Positions 7,139 through 16,632 are shown, numbered from the stretch's first letter. The stretch is DNA of 64,000 nucleotides from JAYUJH01 sp043765375 (GCA_043765375.1 JAYUJH010000023.1:1-64000), one strand, 5' to 3'. The notes: a model not told the origin generated them from the letters alone. Made by a program: numbers and translations.

Positions 7139-9916
7139 CATATATCCGAGATTTTGATATATATGATAAACCTTGGATTGCAAGCGCAAAAGCTGTTGCT
7201 TGAGCTGCGCAAAATCACGAAACCCTGTAACATTATAAAGCAAAATCTGTAACCCTTCAGTGATACTTTGTTCATCAAGCCTATCACCATGGCAAAGCCG
7301 CAAATAACTAAGAGTGCAGTGCATCAAATGTTGCGCATCATGCAATGATTGATATTGCCTATCACTCAAAACATCTTGTTCATATAACCATTTTAATTGC
7401 GCATTAGTGGAGTTAATATTATCTGGAAGCAGATATTTATTAGAATATTTGGCGATTAAAGTTTTCACAATCCACTGTAAATCCATCAACCCACCCCACA
7501 CATATTTTATATCCCACGGGTTGGAGGAAAAATATTGCGTATTGATTTTTTTGCGCACTTCATTGACATGTTCAAACAATTTTTGCGCAGGCAAATCCAC
7601 TAATTTTGCGATGCGAAGTTGTTGCTGCATTTCATCATTCATTCCATCGCTTGCATAAATAATTCGCCCCTGAACCAAAGCTAAATGCTCAACAACCCAT
7701 GCTTTATTGCTATAATAATCACGAAAACTATCAAGTTTCACCGCAACAGAACCTTGCGCACCATAAGGGCGTAGTTTGGTATCCATCTCGTATAAATTGC
7801 CAACTTTGGTTGGGTGTTCAAGCAGGTGAATAACACGGGTTGTCAAACGATTATAATATTGGTTAAGCCGTGCTACTTCATCATCGGGCAGATCTGCTGC
7901 ATCTGGAATGTCATAAATGCACATCACATCAAGGTCAGAGCCAATCATCAACTCCGTTGTGCCGAGCTTTCCCAGCCCAATTATGGCAAAACATAATTGT
8001 TTGGGTGCATCATATTTTTGGTTCAACTGTGACGCTGCATATTGCACCGCCGTTGCAAGCATTGCATCAGCGAGCTTGGTTAAGGCAGTTGAAGCCGTCT
8101 GTGCATCAATTTTTTGCTCCAACAAATTAACACCAATACGAAACTCATGTTCCAATTTGAATGAACAAAAATAATTTACCCATTCTTCCTGCGAACGGGC
8201 GGATTTTAACCAATCAGCTAACATATCAGCGATATTTTCACTTGCAGCTCCAGCGTTAACCCCTCCATTGCCACGCTCCACCAAAATATCAAGCAGTTGC
8301 GGGTGATGTGAAAGTTGATTAGCTAGCACAGGCGCATTACCTACAATTCCCGCCACCACGGAAAGCAACGCCCGATTAACATTAAATAGTGAAAATGGTT
8401 GCACGCCAACTGGTAACGCAGTCAGGAAGGAATCAAAATTATGGAATGCAACGTCGGGGTTGACGGTTGCGCCAAGTTCGGATAATATTAACGGAACAAG
8501 CTCCGTGAGTATCTCCCTTGCACGCTTGGTGCGGGTGCATTTTTTGCTACCAGTGTGCCATTGTTGGATGGTTTTGGATATTTCCTCAGGTTGTTTGAAC
8601 CCCATTTTGCGAAGTGTCTGCAATGTTTCAACGTCATTATCAACGCCCGTGAAGACTAATTTTCCACCAAACCCAAGCGGGGCTGAATCTTGAAAAGCAT
8701 TGGTGAAAATCATATGAACGCAATTTAACATATCAAGCAATTTAGTTTGAAATTGGCTTGCGTCATCAAATCCACAAAACTCTGCTACCTCCTCAATTTC
8801 TGTTTGAGTTGCTGGCATAATATGCGTTTGTTGATCATGTTTCATTTGCAGGCGATGCTCAATCATACGATAAAATTGATAAGCCTCAATCAAATAATCT
8901 ACCTGCGAGCGTTCCAATAAATCATGTTCAACTAGCTTGTTTAGCACTTCACAAGTTGGACGAAGACGTAATTCATGCGCCCGCCCCCCCCATATTAGTT
9001 GATGGATTTGCGCTAAAAACTCAATCTCCCTAATTCCGCCATATCCCGTTTTCATATGATGCGAAGCAATGGCAATTTCAGGTTCGTGCATTGCTTGCAT
9101 TTGTCGTTTGATGGATAAAATATCATCAATTGCAGCAAAATCCAGATGATTGCGCCAAATGAAAGGTTGAATGATGCGCAAAAACTGATTTGCTACGCTT
9201 AAATCACCAGCAATTGGGCGAGCTTTAATCATGGCAGCACGTTCCCAATTCTGCCCCGCTTTTTCATAATAGCTAGTCGCAGTATCAATCGCAACTGCCA
9301 AACCAGTGGAGGCAGGGTCAGGACGTAGCCTTAAATCCACACGAAAAACATAGCCACCCTCTTGTTTATCCTGCAAAAATGATGCGAGATGTTGAATAAT
9401 GCGCACCACAAATCGGTTGCGGGCAGGGGGGGTGAGTAACTCCAATTTATCGGGGTCATATAAGGCGATTAAGTCAATATCGCTGGAATAATTTAGTTCA
9501 TAACCACCAAGTTTGCCCATTCCCAAAATAGCTATACCGCTTTGCGCACTCATCACCTCGCCTTCAACTAATTGCGATTGCGGAATTGAAGTTCGGTAAA
9601 TCTGTTCCAAGGCAAACTGCACACAAGCATCAGCAAACAAGCTAAGTGCGCCTGTAATTTGTTGCAAATCCCAATCACCATTCAAATCACATAATGCTAT
9701 CATCAGTGACAATTTTTGCTTGAGCGAGCGCAAATATAAACGAGCTTGCGCTTGGTTCATCGCCTCAGTTTGGCGAGTATAAATCTCAGCAATCCAGCTA
9801 TTTAGCTGCGCCGTTACCTCGCCATTTGCCACAATTTCCAATATCTCTGGGTGCAGTTCAACCAATCTCTCCAAATAAGGCGAGTGGGTTGCAATTAATT
9901 TCAGGGATTTTTGCAT
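7136..9916 (-). CDS. glnE: Bifunctional glutamine synthetase adenylyltransferase/adenylyl-removing enzyme
   Basis: GlnE adds AMP to, or removes it from, glutamine synthetase in response to PII and glutamine, controlling nitrogen assimilation. Two nucleotidyltransferase domains are visible. The N-terminal deadenylylation domain has ILGMGKLGGYELNYSSDIDL (about residue 130) and the C-terminal adenylylation domain has GLGKLGTTELMIGSDLDVM (about residue 650). They are joined by helical regulatory segments including GYGGIREIEFLAQ. The frame opens at a TTG (9928), but ATG 9916 (MQKSLKLI) seems the better start, giving 926 aa against 946 in E. coli. The gene stands alone; no glnA or glnB is nearby. 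A 14-bp tandem duplication covers its stop codon. Confidence 0.95.
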   Translation of the reverse strand: MQKSLKLIATHSPYLERLVELHPEILEIVANGEVTAQLNSWIAEIYTRQTEAMNQAQARLYLRSLKQKLSLMIALCDLNGDWDLQQITGALSLFADACVQFALEQIYRTSIPQSQLVEGEVMSAQSGIAILGMGKLGGYELNYSSDIDLIALYDPDKLELLTPPARNRFVVRIIQHLASFLQDKQEGGYVFRVDLRLRPDPASTGLAVAIDTATSYYEKAGQNWERAAMIKARPIAGDLSVANQFLRIIQPFIWRNHLDFAAIDDILSIKRQMQAMHEPEIAIASHHMKTGYGGIREIEFLAQIHQLIWGGRAHELRLRPTCEVLNKLVEHDLLERSQVDYLIEAYQFYRMIEHRLQMKHDQQTHIMPATQTEIEEVAEFCGFDDASQFQTKLLDMLNCVHMIFTNAFQDSAPLGFGGKLVFTGVDNDVETLQTLRKMGFKQPEEISKTIQQWHTGSKKCTRTKRAREILTELVPLILSELGATVNPDVAFHNFDSFLTALPVGVQPFSLFNVNRALLSVVAGIVGNAPVLANQLSHHPQLLDILVERGNGGVNAGAASENIADMLADWLKSARSQEEWVNYFCSFKLEHEFRIGVNLLEQKIDAQTASTALTKLADAMLATAVQYAASQLNQKYDAPKQLCFAIIGLGKLGTTELMIGSDLDVMCIYDIPDAADLPDDEVARLNQYYNRLTTRVIHLLEHPTKVGNLYEMDTKLRPYGAQGSVAVKLDSFRDYYSNKAWVVEHLALVQGRIIYASDGMNDEMQQQLRIAKLVDLPAQKLFEHVNEVRKKINTQYFSSNPWDIKYVWGGLMDLQWIVKTLIAKYSNKYLLPDNINSTNAQLKWLYEQDVLSDRQYQSLHDAQHLMHCTLSYLRLCHGDRLDEQSITEGLQILLYNVTGFRDFAQLKQQLLRLQSKVYHIYQNLGYM

Positions 9917-10083
9917 AATGAAAACCAAATATAACTTAATATATGACCATTTGCAACTAGCTTATGTTTTGATTTCTACTGTTGCTTGCTACAAATTATA
10001 TTTTCACTTGCGCATCAGCGAAATCAGAACGCAACCTAGTTACAAAATTATTATACTGGGGTGATTTCACAATATGAAACTTG

Positions 10084-10163
10084 TCATACCAGCGCAGGCT
10101 GGTATCCATAACGCAACATTGCACAAAGCCAATTAATGGACTCCAGCCTGCGCTGGAGTGACG
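10084..10163. repeat. Two copies of a 26-bp hairpin repeat, inverted
   Basis: The 26-mer at 10084-10109 runs from TCATACCAGC to GGTATCCAT and is a hairpin (ATACCAGC-GCAG-GCTGGTAT). An inverted variant lies at 10136-10163 (ATGGACTCCAGCC...). Identical 26-mers occur at 34911-34936 and, inverted, at 34763-34788. The elements lie in the gap between glnE and the CorC-like gene; the rest of that 270-bp gap shows nothing recognisable. Confidence 0.85.
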
Positions 10164-10200
10164 GAGCAGCGGGGGTAGATTTTACATCTTAAGCAACCAA

Positions 10201-11490
10201 CTAAACTTCACTAATTGATGATAATCGTTGGATTTGTAGGCGTAAAATCTGATTAGTGCGTTTTTCTTCAATCGTAAAGCGGTAACCATGAAAGGCAAAT
10301 GTCGCCCCAATATCAGGAATTACCCTCGCCTCATGCAGCACCAATCCTGCTACCGTTGTTGCATTTTCATCGGGTAAATCCCAATCTAGCAGGCGGTTAA
10401 TATCACGAATTGTTACCATTCCTTGCACACGGTAACAATCATTGCTAATTCGCCTAATCCCCGCTGTTGTCACAGCATCATGCTCATCAACAATGTCACC
10501 GACAATTTCTTCCAATATATCCTCAAGCGTTAATATCCCCTGACAAGCACTATATTCATCAATCACAATCGCAAAATGGCGTTTTTTCTCTCTAAATAAC
10601 AATAATTGTTGGCTTAATGTGTTGGTATCTGGCACAAACCACGGTGGTGAGAGCAGCTCCAAAATCGCCTCCCGAGTTAGTTTGCGGTCTTCAGTTGTGG
10701 CAAGCAAGCGCATCATATCTTTCACATGCAGCACCCCGATGATGTTATCAGGATCATCGCTCCAAAATGGCATACGGGAATGGCTAGAATTAATCACTCG
10801 CTTGACCATTTCATGTGCGGGCAAATCCGCATCAATCATTTCAAGCTGTTTGCGATGCGTCATCACGCTGTGAATCTCCACCTCGTTCAAATCCAAAATT
10901 GAGCCAAGCATATCACGTTCTTGCTTGACCATTTCACCTTCTTGATGGTGCATTTCAATCGTCCCACGAATAGCATCAGTCGCCGAAATCATAGATTCCA
11001 TACTATCCATTTTGATATTAAAAATGAATAATATTTTCTGAATAACCACTTCAATTGCATGAGTGATGGGGAAGAATATTTTAACCAACACTTCAAGCAA
11101 TGGTGCAATCGCTAATGCAACTCGTTCCGCTTGATGAAATGCGAAAGTTTTGGGCAAAATCTCACCACATATCAACCCTAATATTGTGAGCAATATGGTA
11201 ACATAAATCACACCATCTTGTCCAAACAGACGAATTGCAAGCCCAGTTGCCACGGCGGTTGCTGCCACATTCACCACGTTACTGCCGAGCAAAATCGTGC
11301 CAATTAGCTTCTCTCGCTGCTCCCTGAAATTATAGATAATTTTTGCTCGTTTATTACCTTCCAGCAATAAATGATATATCCGTGCTTTGGATACTGCAGT
11401 GAATGAAGTTTCTGCGGCAGAGAAAAATGCCGCACATAATATCAAAAAAGCCACTAAAACGACTTCAAATAACCAACTAATATCAGACAT
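10201..11490 (-). CDS. CNNM/CorC-HlyC family membrane protein (DUF21 plus CBS domains)
   Basis: A 429-aa protein with three or four transmembrane segments in an N-terminal DUF21/CNNM domain (about 1-190; FFSAAETSFTAVSKARI and GEILPKTFA are signature stretches). A CBS pair follows (about 205-330; VMTHRKQLEMI, IGVLHVKDMMRLL, GILTLEDILEEIVGDI), then a C-terminal CorC/HlyC domain (about 345-425; GMVTIRDINRLLDWDLP). The family is linked to Mg2+/Co2+ efflux or magnesium homeostasis at the inner membrane. It starts 5 bases after the aroB stop and is probably the last gene of the minus-strand operon. Confidence 0.9.
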   Translation of the reverse strand: MSDISWLFEVVLVAFLILCAAFFSAAETSFTAVSKARIYHLLLEGNKRAKIIYNFREQREKLIGTILLGSNVVNVAATAVATGLAIRLFGQDGVIYVTILLTILGLICGEILPKTFAFHQAERVALAIAPLLEVLVKIFFPITHAIEVVIQKILFIFNIKMDSMESMISATDAIRGTIEMHHQEGEMVKQERDMLGSILDLNEVEIHSVMTHRKQLEMIDADLPAHEMVKRVINSSHSRMPFWSDDPDNIIGVLHVKDMMRLLATTEDRKLTREAILELLSPPWFVPDTNTLSQQLLLFREKKRHFAIVIDEYSACQGILTLEDILEEIVGDIVDEHDAVTTAGIRRISNDCYRVQGMVTIRDINRLLDWDLPDENATTVAGLVLHEARVIPDIGATFAFHGYRFTIEEKRTNQILRLQIQRLSSISEV

Positions 11491-11495
11491 ATATG

Positions 11496-12623
11496 TTACA
11501 AAAACTCCGTAAATATTTGCGTGACTAATGTTGCATCAATATTTTTGCTAATTTGTGCCTCACCAATTTGGCGCAGGGTGATGAAGTTTAATTGCGCATT
11601 TGATGCTTTTTTATCACCATAACAATGTTGAGTGAGCATTTGCGCATTCCAATTATGTTCACCAAAACTTTCAAGCGATGTTGGCATATTTATAGAGGTG
11701 AAATGCTCTTTGAGGCAATTAATTTGTGCAGCCGAGATATTAAACCCAAGTAATTCTGACATACGCATCGCCATTAAGCAACCAAGTGCAACTGCCTGCC
11801 CATGTGTGACATTTACATCATAATTTGCAGCTTTTTCTATGCTATGCGCAAAAGTGTGACCCAAGTTCAAATGCGCCCTAACCCCCTGTTCAAGTTCATC
11901 AGCTGCCACAATTTCTGCCTTCATTTGGCAGCAATGCTTGATGATTTGTTGCAATGTTTGATGGTTTTTTGCAATTTCAAACACTCCACCCAACTCAAGC
12001 AACTGATCATAAAAATCCGCATCACCAAGCAACCCATATTTTATCACTTCACCATAACCTGAGAGCAATTCAGAGGGGGCGAGGGTGCTAATTGTGCTTA
12101 AATCCATCAGCACAATATTTGGTTGATAAAATGCACCAATCAGATTTTTCCCCGCCTGTGAGTTAATCGCAACTTTGCCACCAACCGAGCTATCCACCTG
12201 AGCAAGCAAACTTGTTGGCACTTGCACAAATGGCACGCCACGCAACAATGTTGCAGCTATAAACCCCGCTAAATCTCCAACAACCCCGCCCCCAAGTGCA
12301 ATAATCACACTATTGCGATCTGGTTGCAATGCGAGAATATTTTCACATAAACTATGATAATTAGTGAAAGATTTTGCCGCCTCTCCCGCTTCAATAATGA
12401 AATGATGAACCACAAATCCTGATTGCTCTAGCGATTTTTGCACGGGTTGCAGATAATATTTTGCCACATTACTATCAGTGATTATGACCATTATTTTGGT
12501 TGACGAATGATTATTTGATAGATATTTTGCTAGCAATTCACCCGTTCGCTCCAGCAAGCCACCTTCAAAAATAATTGGATATGAACGTTCTTTCAACTCC
12601 ACCCGTAAAATATCTTGTTTCAT
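11496..12623 (-). CDS. aroB: 3-dehydroquinate synthase
   Basis: AroB converts DAHP to 3-dehydroquinate, the second step of the shikimate pathway, using NAD+ and a divalent metal. The glycine-rich stretch ALGGGVVGDLAGFIAATLLRG binds NAD. DSSVGGKVAIN, SGYGEVIKYGLL, HLNLGHTFAHSIE and VTHGQAVALGC carry substrate and metal ligands (E, H, H). At 375 aa it has the normal length. Its ATG overlaps the thiE stop by 4 bases (ATGA), so the two are translationally coupled. aroK, its usual alphaproteobacterial neighbour, is not upstream. Confidence 0.96.
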   Translation of the reverse strand: MKQDILRVELKERSYPIIFEGGLLERTGELLAKYLSNNHSSTKIMVIITDSNVAKYYLQPVQKSLEQSGFVVHHFIIEAGEAAKSFTNYHSLCENILALQPDRNSVIIALGGGVVGDLAGFIAATLLRGVPFVQVPTSLLAQVDSSVGGKVAINSQAGKNLIGAFYQPNIVLMDLSTISTLAPSELLSGYGEVIKYGLLGDADFYDQLLELGGVFEIAKNHQTLQQIIKHCCQMKAEIVAADELEQGVRAHLNLGHTFAHSIEKAANYDVNVTHGQAVALGCLMAMRMSELLGFNISAAQINCLKEHFTSINMPTSLESFGEHNWNAQMLTQHCYGDKKASNAQLNFITLRQIGEAQISKNIDATLVTQIFTEFL

Positions 12624-13321
12624 GATAGCACCGTCATAAACTCTTTGATTGCTTCTTCTGGACTAATTGGGTGCGCCCATACGCTTGAAATCGCTGCAAC
12701 AAAATCTGCACCATTTTGCACTAATATTTGTGCATTTTGTGGAGTTATTCCGCCAATTGCAACGCATGGAACTTCAATTAAATCTGTCCACCAGCGTATA
12801 ATTTCAGGGTTTGGCACGCCCCAATGCTTCAATGCTTGTTCGGATTTTGAGGTGGTCGGATAAAACGCTCCAAATGCTACATAATCCGCCCCAGCCTCTC
12901 CCGCTTCCATCGCCAAATGACGAGACGCATGGCAAGTTATGCCAATCACCGCATCATCACCAAGCAATTCTCTGGCTGCTTTTATATCACCATCTTCTTG
13001 ACCCAAATGCACGCCATCTGCACCAATTTCTGCGGCAAGTTTTGCATCATCATTTAGAATGAAACATATTTTTGCATCTTGAAAAATGGGGATTAGCACT
13101 TCTGATATGCGCTTTATTTCATCAGCAGATGCCGCAAAGTCTGTTAGCCTTTCGCTTGTCTCGCTCGTTAATGCACTACCAATATTTTTGAGTCGTAATT
13201 GGAATGCTCCAATTTTTTGTGATTTTGCCGCTGCTTCAATCACTCTCAAACATTGCGTTTGATAAGTCGCTAAATCAATTATTTGTGGCGGTGAAATGAG
13301 GTAAAGCAGGCAATCAGACAT
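12620..13321 (-). CDS. thiE: Thiamine-phosphate synthase
   Basis: ThiE joins the HMP-pyrophosphate and thiazole-phosphate halves of thiamine. This 233-aa TIM barrel shows FQLRLKN (pyrophosphate-binding strand), FILNDDAKLAAEIGADGVHLGQED, IGITCHAS, YVAFGAFYPTTSK and CVAIGGITPQN, all diagnostic. It lies inside the trpG/pabA-thiE-aroB overlap chain: its start overlaps the amidotransferase gene by 8 bases and its stop overlaps the aroB ATG by 4. No TPP riboswitch was recognised, as expected for an internal operon gene. Other thi genes are not in the window. Confidence 0.93.
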   Translation of the reverse strand: MSDCLLYLISPPQIIDLATYQTQCLRVIEAAAKSQKIGAFQLRLKNIGSALTSETSERLTDFAASADEIKRISEVLIPIFQDAKICFILNDDAKLAAEIGADGVHLGQEDGDIKAARELLGDDAVIGITCHASRHLAMEAGEAGADYVAFGAFYPTTSKSEQALKHWGVPNPEIIRWWTDLIEVPCVAIGGITPQNAQILVQNGADFVAAISSVWAHPISPEEAIKEFMTVLS

Positions 13322-13922
13322 GTGTTTTTGCTATATTTATGTTATTATTATATTGTTTCACAATGGTTAAAAAATTATCAAGCAAATCATGCCCACATTC
13401 AGAGGCAATGCTTTCAGGGTGAAACTGCACCCCATAAATTGGTAAATCTCGGTGCTGCAACCCCATGATAATTCCATCATTTGTATGCGCATTTGCAAGC
13501 AAACATTCAGGCAAACTCGCCGCTTCCACAATTAATGAATGATAGCGAGTGGCAGTAAATGGCGATTTTATTCCCGCAAATATTCCCGTTCCATCATGAT
13601 ATATCAGCGAAGTTTTTCCGTGCATCGGTGCATTGCGCACCACTTTTCCACCAAATATTTCACCAATTGCTTGATGCCCCAAACATACCCCAAATATTGG
13701 AATTGCCCCACCAAGTTCAGCAATCACATTCGGGCAAATCCCCGCATTACGAGGCTCTCCAGGCCCGGGTGAAATCACAATACCTTGCGGCGCAAGCTCC
13801 TTAATTTGCGCAATATTAATCGCATCATTGCGCATCACTTCAACTTCTGCGCCAAGTTCCGCCAAATAATGCACCAAATTATAGGTGAAACTATCGTAAT
13901 TATCAATTAATAAAATATCCAT
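13314..13922 (-). CDS. trpG: Glutamine amidotransferase subunit of anthranilate/aminodeoxychorismate synthase
   Basis: A class I glutamine amidotransferase of 202 aa that delivers ammonia to a chorismate-using partner (TrpE or PabB). ILLIDNYDSFTYNLVHYL opens the domain. VISPGPGEP and GVCLGHQAIGE contain the oxyanion region and the catalytic Cys, MHGKTS is typical of TrpG/PabA, and YGVQFHPESI holds the catalytic His and Glu. No trpE, trpD or pabB is adjacent, so whether it serves tryptophan or folate (or both) cannot be decided. Asn-rich residues near the C-terminus (YNNNINIAKTHV) overlap the start of thiE. Confidence 0.92.
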   Translation of the reverse strand: MDILLIDNYDSFTYNLVHYLAELGAEVEVMRNDAINIAQIKELAPQGIVISPGPGEPRNAGICPNVIAELGGAIPIFGVCLGHQAIGEIFGGKVVRNAPMHGKTSLIYHDGTGIFAGIKSPFTATRYHSLIVEAASLPECLLANAHTNDGIIMGLQHRDLPIYGVQFHPESIASECGHDLLDNFLTIVKQYNNNINIAKTHV

Positions 13923-13935
13923 ATTATATGAGTTT

Positions 13936-13969
13936 CTCTGTTACTTTAATTTCTCGGTTACTTTAATTT
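13936..13969. repeat. 17-bp tandem duplication across the eda stop codon
   Basis: Units 13936-13952 (CTCTGTTACTTTAATTT) and 13953-13969 (CTCGGTTACTTTAATTT) differ by one base. The stop codon of eda (13958-13960) lies in the second unit; the first repeats it out of frame (17 is not a multiple of three). Confidence 0.85.
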
Positions 13970-14584
13970 TTCTGTGCTGGCACTTGCTATTTTCGTAATT
14001 TCCGCCCAGTTTTTTTGCGCTATTAATTCCTTGGGAGTAAGCCAAGATCCACCAACCGCAAACACTGATTTCAACGCCATATATTCATGTAAATTGCCCA
14101 AATCAATTCCACCAGTTGGGCAAAATCTGATATGTGGAAATACGGAAATAAATTGTTTCAGCATCGGCACACCACCGCTAAGCGAGGCTGGAAAAAACTT
14201 AACATGCGTTAAACCATGCGCATTAGCTTGCATAATATTGGAGGAATTAGCAACCCCCGCCAACCATGAAATATTTCGCTCACTCGCATAAACCGCCAAT
14301 TCATCAGTTATTCCGGGGCTAACATGAAATTGCGCCCCCGCATCATGCGCTGCTTGCATTTGTGTTTTTGTTAAAATTGTCCCCGAACCAACCATTATAT
14401 CTGGCACATTTTTTGCCACCTGCTCAATCGCTTTCAAGCCTGCATCAGTGCGCAATGTTATCTCTATTGATTTAATTCCGCCCGCAAGCAATGCTTCAGC
14501 AAGCGGAGTTGCATCATTTGCATCATCAATCACCACCACTGGAACAAGTGAAAAATCATTAAACATTTCTGATAATTTACTCAT
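13958..14584 (-). CDS. eda: KDPG/KHG aldolase
   Basis: Eda cleaves 2-keto-3-deoxy-6-phosphogluconate to pyruvate and glyceraldehyde-3-phosphate (Entner-Doudoroff pathway), and also acts on 4-hydroxy-2-oxoglutarate. The catalytic residues are visible: E41 and R45 in SIEITLRT, and the Schiff-base lysine K129 in HVKFFPAS. GGIDLGNL and the phosphate-binding GGSWLTPKEL complete the barrel. Length 208 aa is normal. edd is not nearby. The gene is separated from fabG by 83 bases containing a dispersed repeat, and from the amidotransferase gene by 35 bases. Confidence 0.95.
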   Translation of the reverse strand: MSKLSEMFNDFSLVPVVVIDDANDATPLAEALLAGGIKSIEITLRTDAGLKAIEQVAKNVPDIMVGSGTILTKTQMQAAHDAGAQFHVSPGITDELAVYASERNISWLAGVANSSNIMQANAHGLTHVKFFPASLSGGVPMLKQFISVFPHIRFCPTGGIDLGNLHEYMALKSVFAVGGSWLTPKELIAQKNWAEITKIASASTEKLK

Positions 14585-14607
14585 AAAAAAACTCCATATT
14601 TTTATAG

Positions 14608-14646
14608 TCCCTCACCCCAACCCTCTCCCGCAAGGGGAGAGGGGGG
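14608..14646. repeat. Dispersed CCCTCACCCC...GAGAGGGG hairpin repeat
   Basis: A GC-rich block with the inverted repeat CCCTCTCCC-GCAAG-GGGAGAGGG lies in the fabG-eda gap. Its composition stands out from the AT-rich surroundings. Read in frame it would encode HPNPLPQGERG, a peptide seen in many bacteria where this intergenic repeat has been translated. By established knowledge it is a widespread short palindromic repeat; it may also weaken transcription between fabG and eda. Confidence 0.8.
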
Positions 14647-14667
14647 ACACCGAGTTAATCTAACCAA

Positions 14668-15405
14668 TTACACCATTAACAACCCGCCATTAATATGCAA
14701 AGTTTGCCCCGTGATATAATTTGCACCATCTCCCGCTAAAAAAACAACGCCGCTAGCAATATCTTCTGGCAATCCAAATGTTCCCGCTGGAATATTGCCA
14801 GTGATGCGGGCGGATTGCTGCTCATTCAACGCATCAGTCATGGCAGTTTTGATGAATCCAGGGGCGATGCAATTTACCGTAATTCCACGGCTTGCAACTT
14901 CTTGCGCCAAGGCTTTGCTCATGCCAATCAACCCCGCTTTTGAGGCGCAATAATTAGTCTGTCCACCATTGCCCATCACTGCAACAACTGAGGTGATGTT
15001 GATAATTCGCCCGCTGCGTTGCTTAATCATCGGTTTGATTGCCGCCCTTGAAAGGCGAAAATTAGCGGTTAAATTAATGTTCAGCACTGCCGCCCAATCA
15101 TCATCTTTCATGCGCATCATCAAGCCATCACGGGTGATACCAGCATTATTCACCAGCACATCAATCCCGCCGATTTTCTCCATCACTGAGGGAATTAAAT
15201 GCTCAATTTGTGTTTCATCATCAAGTTTGCAGGGAAATATAGCGCAAGCATCATCAAATTGTGCATTTAATGCGCTTAGTTTTTCCACACTTGTGCCAGA
15301 AATAGCAACGATTGCACCGTTTTTTAGCAAATCAGCAACAATTGCTTGACCAATTCCTCCCGTCGCTCCCGTGATTAACACTTTTTTGCCTTGCAACATT
15401 TTCAC
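14668..15405 (-). CDS. fabG: 3-oxoacyl-ACP reductase
   Basis: A 245-aa short-chain dehydrogenase that reduces 3-oxoacyl-ACP with NADPH in fatty-acid synthesis. The cofactor motif TGATGGIGQ is at about residues 13-21, NNAG at 86-89, and the catalytic triad is S139, Y152, K156 (NYCASKAG). NGGLLMV at the C-terminus matches FabG. Its ATG overlaps the ftsW stop by four bases. It differs from the second SDR of this window (46233-46958), which sits next to a thiolase and is more PhaB-like. fabD is in the window but distant. Confidence 0.93.
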   Translation of the reverse strand: MKMLQGKKVLITGATGGIGQAIVADLLKNGAIVAISGTSVEKLSALNAQFDDACAIFPCKLDDETQIEHLIPSVMEKIGGIDVLVNNAGITRDGLMMRMKDDDWAAVLNINLTANFRLSRAAIKPMIKQRSGRIINITSVVAVMGNGGQTNYCASKAGLIGMSKALAQEVASRGITVNCIAPGFIKTAMTDALNEQQSARITGNIPAGTFGLPEDIASGVVFLAGDGANYITGQTLHINGGLLMV

Positions 15406-16598
15406 CTCTTAGCATTCATTAAATTATATTGCATTTCTTGCGTCAACATATTTTGCGAATATTGCTGCCCGTGCTGCCCATATTGACGCTTACCCAGCCC
15501 GAGTATTGCTCCCGCCGTGAACGCAATTGCCAACATGGAAGACCCGCCATAACTCAAAAATGGTAGCGTCATGCCCTTAGCGGGGAGCAAATGCACCGCC
15601 ACCCCCATATTAATAAATGCTTGCAACCCAAGTTGCACAGTTAGCCCTGCAAGTGCGAGCTTGACAAACATTTCCTTTGCTTCCATTGCTTGTCGCAATC
15701 CTCGCACCACAATGAAACCGTAAGCAATCACCGCTGCTGCCGTGAAAATTAGCCCGAACTCCTCAGCAATCACCGCATATATAAAGTCCGTATGCGCATC
15801 AGGCAGTGACCATTTCACTACGCCTTCACCAAGCCCTCTGCCAGTTATTCCACCAGAATCAAACGCATCTAGCGATTTTGTCACTTGATAATTATCAGTT
15901 GATGCAGGATCTATGAACCCATTAATACGGTTCGCAACGTGAGGGAAAAACATATACGCACCAAATAATATGGCAATTCCAGCTGCTCCAAGCACTCCAA
16001 TTATCCAACCTTTAATCCCCGCTATAAATAACATCGCACCAAAAATCATTGTTACTGTCATCACCATGCCAACATCTGGTTGCAATAATAGCAAAATCAA
16101 CACAAACAAAAACAAGCTAATTGATAATTTATAAATCGGAAATTGCTTATTTTTTTCTCGCTCTGCCAAAATCCACGCCACCATAATGATGAAACATGGC
16201 TTCATAAACTCGGAGGGTTGTAAGGTGATGAACCCCAGATTCAGCCAGCGTTTCGCTCCTTTTGCATCTGCACCAATAATTGGCAAAATACACATAATTA
16301 GCAAGCTAATAATTAATCCTATCACCGCCAATTTGCGTATGGTGGATTTATCCAACCATGATATAAAAATCATTAATATTAATGACATACTCAAGAAAAA
16401 ATATTGCTTATCAACAAAATGCGAAGGCGAAAACCCAATACGCTTGGCAACGGGCGGGCTTGATGCCGTAACCAACACCGCACTTAACACCATTAACGAG
16501 ATAAATATTCCAAGCAATATTCTATCAGTTTTGCGCCACCATACAGCGATTGCGCTTTGATTGGTGCGCCCGTCCATGTTTTTGAACCAATTTTGCAT
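15402..16598 (-). CDS. ftsW: Septal peptidoglycan polymerase FtsW (SEDS family)
   Basis: A 398-aa integral membrane protein with about ten transmembrane segments. FtsW polymerises septal glycan strands with its cognate class B PBP. Diagnostic stretches are KGAKRWLNLGFITLQPSEFMKP, QPDVGMVMTV, TGRGLGEGVVKWSLPDAHTDFIYAVIAEEFG (carrying the SEDS catalytic-region aspartate) and LPFLSYGGSSM. The N-terminal ASSPPVAKRIGF followed by HFVDKQ is typical of alphaproteobacterial FtsW rather than RodA. The C-terminal tail is Gln/Tyr-rich (QYGQHGQQYSQN). It is away from the mur cluster, between dksA and fabG. Confidence 0.92.
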   Translation of the reverse strand: MQNWFKNMDGRTNQSAIAVWWRKTDRILLGIFISLMVLSAVLVTASSPPVAKRIGFSPSHFVDKQYFFLSMSLILMIFISWLDKSTIRKLAVIGLIISLLIMCILPIIGADAKGAKRWLNLGFITLQPSEFMKPCFIIMVAWILAEREKNKQFPIYKLSISLFLFVLILLLLQPDVGMVMTVTMIFGAMLFIAGIKGWIIGVLGAAGIAILFGAYMFFPHVANRINGFIDPASTDNYQVTKSLDAFDSGGITGRGLGEGVVKWSLPDAHTDFIYAVIAEEFGLIFTAAAVIAYGFIVVRGLRQAMEAKEMFVKLALAGLTVQLGLQAFINMGVAVHLLPAKGMTLPFLSYGGSSMLAIAFTAGAILGLGKRQYGQHGQQYSQNMLTQEMQYNLMNAKR

Positions 16599-16632
16599 GG
16601 ATTTGCTCTATTTTGTATTCATCGTAAGCACA

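Noticed and set aside
14448..14663. Plus-strand ORF ending in HPNPLPQGERG
   Set aside because: It lies antisense to eda and runs into a known type of intergenic repeat; no ribosome site and no family match.
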